From assembly GCA_902574685.1 (NCBI GenBank), contig CACGOO010000011.1, forward strand, positions 1 to 40,913: a stretch of DNA of 40,913 bases. Direction: 5' to 3'. This stretch comes from an uncultured Pelagibacteraceae bacterium. GTDB taxonomy: Bacteria; Pseudomonadota; Alphaproteobacteria; Pelagibacterales; Pelagibacteraceae. Positions 35,637 through 40,913 of this stretch are shown here, piece by piece. The translations under genes were made by a program, and so were the position numbers. The notes under the pieces are model-generated. The model searched no databases, was not told where the DNA came from, and worked only from the letters and a program-made list of their open reading frames with translations. Each line of letters opens with the position of its first letter. The stretch's first letter is position 1.

Positions 35637-36158
35637 TTATCCAATCTTAATCGTGTTAGTATTTACAAATTCGTATTTAGGGATCTCCATATTAGTTGGA
35701 GCTGGTCCTTTTCTAATTCTGCCAGATGTATCATAATGAGAACCATGGCAAGGACAAAACCAACCATCATAATCACCTTTATCTGTTAATGGAACACACC
35801 CTAGATGAGTACAAATCCCAAGCATCACTAACCATTCAGGATTTTTTGCTCTATCTTCATCTTTTTCAGGATGCTTAAGATCATTAATATCAACTGCTCT
35901 CGCTTTTTTAATTTCATCATCCGTTCTTCTCTTTATAAAAACAGGTTTACCTCTCCAAAGAACGGTTAAAGATTGTCCGGGTTGCATTGAACTCACATCT
36001 ACTTCTGTGCTTGCTAATGCTTTTACAGAGGCATCTGGGTTCATTTGATCGACTAATGGCCAAACAGCAGCGCCTACTCCAACTGCACCTGCGGCGGCAG
36101 TAGCAGTAAACAAGAAATCTCTTCTGTTGGTCTTTTTTTCGTCTTTTTGGTCTGACAT
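35637..36158 (-). CDS. petA: Rieske iron-sulfur protein of the bc1 complex
   Basis: This subunit moves electrons from quinol to cytochrome c1. A Tat-type signal with TNRRDFLF (about 10-17) and an anchoring hydrophobic stretch (about 18-36) start the protein. The [2Fe-2S] ligands are Cys116 and His118 (CTHLGC) and Cys135 and His138 (CPCHGSHYD), with Cys121 and Cys137 as the usual disulfide. The length is 173 aa. It is the first gene of petABC, divergent from trmL with 60 bp between, and its promoter must lie there or inside trmL. Confidence 0.98.
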   Translation of the reverse strand: MSDQKDEKKTNRRDFLFTATAAAGAVGVGAAVWPLVDQMNPDASVKALASTEVDVSSMQPGQSLTVLWRGKPVFIKRRTDDEIKKARAVDINDLKHPEKDEDRAKNPEWLVMLGICTHLGCVPLTDKGDYDGWFCPCHGSHYDTSGRIRKGPAPTNMEIPKYEFVNTNTIKIG

Positions 36159-36218
36159 CTTTAATATTTTATATCTTTGGTAATATATGATTTCATATAA
36201 TAAAAAAGAGATATTTCT

Positions 36219-36695
36219 ATGGTAACAATGACACAGAAACCTTTAAAACACGGTCTAAAAGTAGCTCTATATCAGCCGGATATTCCTCAAAATACAGCTT
36301 CAATAATTCGAACTTGTTCTTGCTTAGGGGCTAGTTTAGAAATCATTGAACCTTGCGGGTTTTTATTCAGCGATAAAAGGTTCAAGAGAGTTGTTATGGA
36401 TTATTTAGATTACAGTGAAATTAAATTTTACAAGAGCCCTAAAGAATTCTTTGATGAAAATACAAAAAATAGAGTAGTTTTAATGACGACAAAAGCTAGC
36501 AAAGTTTATACAAAGTTTAAATTTAAGCGTAATGATATATTGCTCTTTGGCAGAGAAAGTGCAGGTGTTCCAGAAGATGTACATTCGAAGGTTAATGAAA
36601 GAATTAAGATTCCAATGCTAAAAAATAAAAGATCGTTAAACATTTCAATATCAGTGGCTATTGGGGCTTCAGAATTTATAAGACAGTTAGGTTAA
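36219..36695 (+). CDS. trmL: tRNA (cytidine/uridine-34 2'-O)-methyltransferase
   Basis: TrmL is a SPOUT-class enzyme that methylates the wobble ribose of some leucine tRNAs. The N-terminus has [18 protein letters not shown] (about 16-33), and the knot has [12 protein letters not shown] (about 109-120) and [15 protein letters not shown] (about 139-153). The length is 158 aa. A TATAAT at 36196-36201 lies 17 bp before the ATG and may be its -10 element, though no good -35 goes with it. The hemF ATG follows its stop directly. Confidence 0.92.
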   Translation: MVTMTQKPLKHGLKVALYQPDIPQNTASIIRTCSCLGASLEIIEPCGFLFSDKRFKRVVMDYLDYSEIKFYKSPKEFFDENTKNRVVLMTTKASKVYTKFKFKRNDILLFGRESAGVPEDVHSKVNERIKIPMLKNKRSLNISISVAIGASEFIRQLG

Positions 36696-37520
36696 ATGGA
36701 TCAATACATAAAAAAGAAATTAGCAAAAAATTGGTTTAAAACTTTACAAGAAGTACTTTGTAGAGAAATAGAGGAAAAGGAGGGCAAAAAAACCAAATTT
36801 AAAATTACTAATTGGAATAGAAGTAAAAGTAATGATGAAGGTGGAGGACAATATAGAATTTTAGAAAACGGTAAAATTTTTGATAAAGTTGGAGTAAATT
36901 TTTCAGAAGTTTATGGAAAATTTTCAAATGAATTTAAAAATAAAGTTCCAGGCACTAAAAAGAGTTCTAAATTTTGGGCATCTGGAATATCAGTTGTTAT
37001 GCATATGAAAAATCCTCATGTACCTGCAATGCATTTTAACACGAGGTATATAGTTACTTCATTTGGTTGGTTTGGAGGTGGAATGGATGTTACACCTTGT
37101 ATGAAAGATAAGAAATTAAAAAATTGGTTTCATTCAGAAATAAAAAAATCATGCGATAAACACAACAAAAATTATTATAAAAAATATAAAAAGTGGTGTG
37201 ATGAATATTTTTATTTACCACATAGGAAAGAGCCAAGAGGTATTGGTGGAATTTTTTTTGATTATAAAAAAAATAATTGGGAAAAAGATTTTTCTTTTGT
37301 AAGAGAAGTAGGAATAAGTTTTAAAAACATTTCTAATGAAATAATTGAGAAAAAAAATAAATTAAAATGGACAATTAAAGATAAAGAAATCCAATACAAA
37401 AAAAGAGGTAGATATGTTGAATTTAATTTATTACATGATAGAGGGACAAAATTTGGTTTACAAACTGGTGGAAATGTTGAAGCTATACTCATGTCATTAC
37501 CACCAACAGCTAAATGGTAA
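36696..37520 (+). CDS. hemF: Oxygen-dependent coproporphyrinogen III oxidase
   Basis: HemF carries out the aerobic oxidative decarboxylation of coproporphyrinogen III to protoporphyrinogen IX in haem synthesis. Family blocks are VVMHMKNPHVPAMHFNTRY (about 100-118), WFGGGMDVTPC (about 125-135), CDEYFYLPHRKEPRGIGGIF (about 169-188), GRYVEFNLLHDRGTKFGLQT and SLPPTAKW at the very end. At 274 aa it is complete. It stands next to petABC, which needs haem, but on the other strand. It follows trmL without a gap and precedes greA by 3 nt. Confidence 0.97.
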   Translation: MDQYIKKKLAKNWFKTLQEVLCREIEEKEGKKTKFKITNWNRSKSNDEGGGQYRILENGKIFDKVGVNFSEVYGKFSNEFKNKVPGTKKSSKFWASGISVVMHMKNPHVPAMHFNTRYIVTSFGWFGGGMDVTPCMKDKKLKNWFHSEIKKSCDKHNKNYYKKYKKWCDEYFYLPHRKEPRGIGGIFFDYKKNNWEKDFSFVREVGISFKNISNEIIEKKNKLKWTIKDKEIQYKKRGRYVEFNLLHDRGTKFGLQTGGNVEAILMSLPPTAKW

Positions 37521-37523
37521 ATT

Positions 37524-38000
37524 ATGGATAAAGAACCAATTACTACTGAAGGATTAGAAAAATTAAAAAGTGAATTAATTTTCTTAAAAGAAAAAAAGAG
37601 ACCCGAAATTGTTGCAGCCATTGCTGAAGCAAGATCACACGGAGATTTGAAAGAAAATGCAGAATATCATGCTGCAAAGGAACAACAATCACACAACGAG
37701 GGAAGAATTCAAGAAGTTGAGGATTTAATTGCGAGAGCAAATGTAATTGATATCACCAAGATTAGTAATGATGGAAAAGTGATATTTGGATCAACAGTAT
37801 ACCTTCAAAATTTGGATACAAATGAAAAAATAAATTACAAAATTGTTGGTAAAGACGAGGCAGATCTAAAACAAAAGCTTCTTTATTTTCAATCACCAAT
37901 AGGAAAAGGTCTCATAGGTAAAAATAAAGGGGATCTTGTAGAGATAAATACACCAGTGGGGACAAAAAATTTTGAAATAGTAGACGTAAAATACGTTTAA
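37524..38000 (+). CDS. greA: Transcription elongation factor GreA
   Basis: GreA rescues backtracked RNA polymerase by stimulating transcript cleavage. The N-terminal coiled coil starts [18 protein letters not shown] and has the tip acidic signature [20 protein letters not shown] (about 41-60) with the Asp and Glu pair. The C-terminal FKBP-like domain (about 80-158) has [18 protein letters not shown]. The length of 158 aa is normal. Its TAA stop overlaps the stop of the convergent cca gene by 4 nt. Confidence 0.97.
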   Translation: MDKEPITTEGLEKLKSELIFLKEKKRPEIVAAIAEARSHGDLKENAEYHAAKEQQSHNEGRIQEVEDLIARANVIDITKISNDGKVIFGSTVYLQNLDTNEKINYKIVGKDEADLKQKLLYFQSPIGKGLIGKNKGDLVEINTPVGTKNFEIVDVKYV

Positions 38001-39268
38001 TTTGATAAAACTTTTTCCATATCTTTTTTTGATAAATTGAAATTATTTTCAATCCATTTCATTTCTAAATTTTTTAATTTTTGACCCAATTCCTTTCCCT
38101 CCTTTAATCCATAATCATTTATTAATAACTGAGCTTTTATTGGAAATTCTGGTTTATCTAATTTTTCAAAGTAAGTTTTTAATTCTGAAAGTTTTTTAGT
38201 TTGTTTAAAATATAACAAATTGAAATCAATTAAATCGATTGTGCTAGATTTACCATCATAATAAAATATTTTTTGTAAATCTTTCTTGTTAAAAATTTTA
38301 TTATTATCTTTATTTAGCGAATTATCTTTTAGAAAATTAATTTTATCTTTTAACTCATTGGGTAAATTATATTTATATACAAAATACTCGGAATTGTCGG
38401 TTTCATCGATTACAAGAAAAGAAATTACGAAATTTAAACTTTTATTTTTTAATATCTTTTCTTGCGGTTTTGATAACTTGCTCAATTTTTTAAAATTTTT
38501 TAGTTGAGGGAAAATTAATGAAAATAATTCACAAGATGTTTTATTTTTAAATAACTTTAAAAAGTTATCCAATTTGAGAATTTTTTTTAATTCATTGAAT
38601 TGTCTTTCTTTTGATATTTTTCCTAAACCGTCTATATTTTTTTTTATGATTTTTATTATATTAATTTCATGATCGATTTTACTATATTCAGTATAAAATC
38701 TTAAATATCTAATAATTCTTAAATAATCTTCTTTTATTCTAGTTTCTGGATCACCTATAAATTTAATTATTCCAACATTTAAATCTTTATGACCAGAATT
38801 TGGATCAAATAAATTCCCGTCTAAATCTGAATATATTGAATTTATTGAAAAATCTCTCCTTAATGAATCTTCCTTCCAATTAGTTGTATATTCTACGACA
38901 GCATGCCTTCCATCTGTTTTTACATCTTTTCTTAATGTTGTAATTTCAAAATATTGATCATCAATCACTGCTGTGATTGTGCCATGTTCAATTCCCGTCT
39001 CAAAAAACTTTATTTGTTTTTTATCTAAACATTGCTTAACCTGATCAGGAGTTAAATTAGTTGCAAGGTCGATATCATCTGTTTTTTCATCATTTAAAAT
39101 TTTTCTTACACAACCACCAACATATCTAATCTCGCTTGTTTCATTGTGGTTATTTATTGCACCAAATATTTTATTTACTCCCTTATTATTTTTTAAATCT
39201 AGAAATTTGAGATTTTTAACGCTTGAAATTTTTTTATTTTGAAAAATTTTTTTAAGTAAAGCTTTCAT
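37997..39268 (-). CDS. cca: CCA-adding tRNA nucleotidyltransferase
   Basis: This class II nucleotidyltransferase adds or repairs the CCA end of tRNAs; a poly(A) polymerase is the close alternative. Motifs are [10 protein letters not shown] (about 49-58), the catalytic DDIDLATN (about 65-72), [18 protein letters not shown], and [20 protein letters not shown] (about 134-153), followed by the RNA-binding region with [12 protein letters not shown]. At 423 aa it is normal for alphaproteobacterial CCA enzymes. The ATG lies only 3 nt after the encoded CCA of tRNA-Gln, leaving no room for a ribosome binding site outside the tRNA. Confidence 0.93.
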   Translation of the reverse strand: MKALLKKIFQNKKISSVKNLKFLDLKNNKGVNKIFGAINNHNETSEIRYVGGCVRKILNDEKTDDIDLATNLTPDQVKQCLDKKQIKFFETGIEHGTITAVIDDQYFEITTLRKDVKTDGRHAVVEYTTNWKEDSLRRDFSINSIYSDLDGNLFDPNSGHKDLNVGIIKFIGDPETRIKEDYLRIIRYLRFYTEYSKIDHEINIIKIIKKNIDGLGKISKERQFNELKKILKLDNFLKLFKNKTSCELFSLIFPQLKNFKKLSKLSKPQEKILKNKSLNFVISFLVIDETDNSEYFVYKYNLPNELKDKINFLKDNSLNKDNNKIFNKKDLQKIFYYDGKSSTIDLIDFNLLYFKQTKKLSELKTYFEKLDKPEFPIKAQLLINDYGLKEGKELGQKLKNLEMKWIENNFNLSKKDMEKVLSN

Positions 39269-39271
39269 AAA

Positions 39272-39346
39272 TGGCTGGGGTGCTAGGATTCGAACCTAGG
39301 AATGGCGGTACCAAAAACCGCTGCCTTACCACTTGGCTACACCCCA
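39272..39346 (-). tRNA. tRNA-Gln(UUG)
   Basis: Minus-strand cloverleaf: acceptor TGGGGTG pairs with CACCCCA, the anticodon stem GCGGT/ACCGC holds loop TTTTGGT (anticodon UUG, glutamine), and the T-loop is a normal TTCGAAT. Discriminator G73 (39275) and an encoded CCA (39274-39272) follow. U1-A72 is the usual glutamine identity feature. It stands between ispE (32 bp) and cca (3 nt), so it is probably cut out of a longer ispE-tRNA-cca transcript. Confidence 0.97.
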
Positions 39347-39378
39347 AGATGTTTTTCGTATAACACAAAAAAAAAGCT

Positions 39379-40221
39379 TTATATAGTTTTAGAGTAAATA
39401 CACCAATAGTTTTTATATTTATTTTTTAATTTTTTTTGAGCTTTTATTGCCGCATTTTTGGTTAAAAAATAACCAATTATAGTAGAACCCGACCCTGTCA
39501 TATTTGCAAAGTAAATATTATCTAAATTTTGCAAGTAACTTTTGATCTTTCTTAAAATTGGATATTTATTAAAAGCTGCTCTCTCTAAATCGTTATTCGA
39601 AACTTTTAATAAATCTTGTCTGTTAATGTTGTTTGATTTATAGAATAGGCTCTTTGAAAATCCTCTGTGTTTTGCATAAATCATCTTAGTAGAACATCCA
39701 AAATTAGGCTTTATTATTAACAAATGAAAATTTAATTTTTTATTAATTTTACTTATATTTTGCCCTTGTAGGATCATTGGACTCTCATAAAGACCCAAAA
39801 TTACATCTGAACCAACTTTATTTGCAATTTTAATTAAATTATTTTTTGTAGTTTTAATTATTTTTTTTTTAAATAGGTAGTTCAAAATGGATGCTGCATT
39901 CATAGATCCTCCCCCCATACCAGAAGATTGGGGTATATTTTTTTTTACTTTGATATTGAATTTTTTATTTTTAATATAATTATGATTATTTAATATTTTA
40001 ATTAGTTTTGAAATTGTATTTGTATTTGAAATATTTGAGGAAAATTCCCCACTAAACGATATTCTATTTTTTGAACCTTGTATCTCTTTTATTAAAATCT
40101 CATCAGCCAAATTGATCTTAGATATTAAACTTTCAATTTTATGATAACCATTTGAGTATTTATTTAGAATTTTTAAAGTTAAGTTTACTTTTGCAAAAGA
40201 TTTTATTTTATGAAACTTCAT
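39379..40221 (-). CDS. ispE: 4-diphosphocytidyl-2-C-methyl-D-erythritol kinase
   Basis: IspE is the GHMP-family kinase of the MEP isoprenoid pathway. It starts SFAKVNLTLKILNKYSNGYH (about 8-27), has the ATP loop IPQSSGMGGGSMNAASIL (about 90-107), and the C-terminal GHMP motif FANMTGSGSTIIGYF (about 237-251). The length is 280 aa. It begins immediately after the stop of the upstream TPR gene. In several proteobacteria ispE has tRNA genes and prs nearby; here tRNA-Gln follows. Confidence 0.94.
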   Translation of the reverse strand: MKFHKIKSFAKVNLTLKILNKYSNGYHKIESLISKINLADEILIKEIQGSKNRISFSGEFSSNISNTNTISKLIKILNNHNYIKNKKFNIKVKKNIPQSSGMGGGSMNAASILNYLFKKKIIKTTKNNLIKIANKVGSDVILGLYESPMILQGQNISKINKKLNFHLLIIKPNFGCSTKMIYAKHRGFSKSLFYKSNNINRQDLLKVSNNDLERAAFNKYPILRKIKSYLQNLDNIYFANMTGSGSTIIGYFLTKNAAIKAQKKLKNKYKNYWCIYSKTI

Positions 40222-40913
40222 TTAAGAATTATTATTTAAGCCATTATATAATTTTTCCTTAACTTTAATTTTCAATTCTTCGTCTGCTTCATCGCTATTT
40301 AAAGCACTTTTCCAAAAATAATTAGCTTGGATTTTTCTATTTAATTGCCAAAGAACATCTCCATAATGATCACTTGCAACAGGATCGCTTGGTAACAATT
40401 CAACAGCTTTTCTTAAGTATTTTTCTGCTTCAATATAATTTCCTGTCAAATAATAACCCCAACCAACAGAGTCTGTTATGTAAGGGTCTTCTTCTTTCCC
40501 TTTGTAAGCTTGATTTAACATTTCTATTGCTTCCTCAATTTTATATCCTCTTTCTAACCAACTATAAGCAAGATAGTTAAGTGTATAGGGTTCGTCAGGT
40601 CTAATTTTAATTGAATTTAGCAAATCCTTATCCGCCAAATCATAATTTTTTAATCTTTCATACGCTCCACCTCTGCGATAAAGAACATCTGCATAAGCCA
40701 TAGAATTTTTATCCAAATTTTTTAAGGCCAAAGTATAATAATCAATAGCCTCATCATATTTTTTAAAGTTTTTGTAAATATTTGCCAAATCATAAATCAT
40801 CTTTGTCGATTTATTATTAAATTTTTCAAGATTTTTTAATATATAGCTCAAACTTGCATCATAATTTTCTTCCTCTGCTATAATTCTGGCAATCTTCTTT
40901 GTTTTGTACCAAA
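40222..40913 (-). CDS. TPR-repeat protein (N-terminal part beyond the window)
   Basis: The frame stays open to the window edge, starting WYKTKKIARIIAEEENYDAS at base 911-852 of the last kilobase, so this is the C-terminal part of a longer protein. The TTG at 40849-40851 lies inside the frame and is not a credible start. Tetratricopeptide repeats are visible: MIYDLANIYKNFKKYDEAIDYY, VLYRRGGAYERLKNYDLADK, and two more with TLNYLAYSWLERGYKIEEAI and SDPVASDHYGDVLWQLNRK (each one helix pair). The ending GDVLW..G.... resembles the alphaproteobacterial periplasmic TPR proteins often encoded before ispE. The function is unknown. Confidence 0.8.
   Translation of the reverse strand, partial: WYKTKKIARIIAEEENYDASLSYILKNLEKFNNKSTKMIYDLANIYKNFKKYDEAIDYYTLALKNLDKNSMAYADVLYRRGGAYERLKNYDLADKDLLNSIKIRPDEPYTLNYLAYSWLERGYKIEEAIEMLNQAYKGKEEDPYITDSVGWGYYLTGNYIEAEKYLRKAVELLPSDPVASDHYGDVLWQLNRKIQANYFWKSALNSDEADEELKIKVKEKLYNGLNNNS

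Noticed and set aside
37262..37621. Open frame of 119 codons on the minus strand across hemF and greA
   Set aside because: It crosses two conserved genes in antisense and shows no independent coding signal.
1..40913. CRISPR arrays, phage genes, insertion sequences, attachment sites or defence islands
   Set aside because: No arrays of spaced direct repeats, transposase, integrase or phage structural motifs were seen; all larger frames belong to core-type genes, and the tRNAs show no flanking integration duplicates.

Overview
The window looks like a piece of a SAR11-type alphaproteobacterial chromosome ('Candidatus Pelagibacter' and relatives). The reasons are very low GC, almost no intergenic DNA, Lys/Asn/Ile-rich proteins, alphaproteobacterial families (ELM1-like protein, PetP/PetR-type regulators, petABC cytochrome bc1, an amidase-rnpB-mraZ neighbourhood) and no sign of mobile DNA. 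No CRISPR array, phage, insertion sequence or toxin island is visible. The content is core metabolism and information processing, 36 protein genes and four RNA genes.

Layout. 1-1704 (minus): edge-truncated mraZ with a clear promoter and three MraZ-type repeats, then RNase P RNA and a cytosolic-type amidase. 1757-3159 (plus): mlaA-mlaC, envelope lipid transport. 3161-8607 (minus): yqeY-dnaG-rpoD, tRNA-Val(GAC), a CAU-anticodon tRNA, a small membrane protein and a CIA30-family exported protein. 8696-13091 (plus): carAB. 13094-14703 (minus): a 2OG-Fe(II) oxygenase-like protein and an ELM1-like protein. 14725-16106 (plus): trxB and psiE. 16109-17296 (minus): an aspartate-type aminotransferase. 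17333-24082 (plus): a tightly packed run uvrB, pteridine-reductase-like SDR, exported hydrolase, folB, uvrC, pgsA. 24079-24960 (minus): ilvE. 25020-27421 (plus): MarR regulator, OmpR-type regulator, histidine kinase. 27402-27644 (minus): ubiK-like. 27693-33607 (plus): lgt, midA-like, pgeF, prs, rplY, pth, ychF. 33584-36158 (minus): petABC. 36219-38000 (plus): trmL, hemF, greA. 37997-40913 (minus): TPR protein (edge-truncated), ispE, tRNA-Gln, cca.

The main oddities are RNA-mRNA fusions and compaction. The rpoD stop codon TAG shares its G with nucleotide 1 of tRNA-Val(GAC), so RNase P maturation of that tRNA would cut inside the rpoD stop codon. The same tRNA has perfect stems and an encoded CCA, but its D-loop and T-loop lack the conserved elbow nucleotides. 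At the other end, the CCA-adding enzyme gene starts 3 nt after the encoded CCA of tRNA-Gln. All seven convergent gene pairs meet within +2 to -24 nt, leaving no room for ordinary intergenic terminators.

Functional families were recognised by reading motifs, without database searches. Promoters are hexamer matches in AT-rich DNA and are correspondingly uncertain, except the mraZ one, which combines three independent signals.
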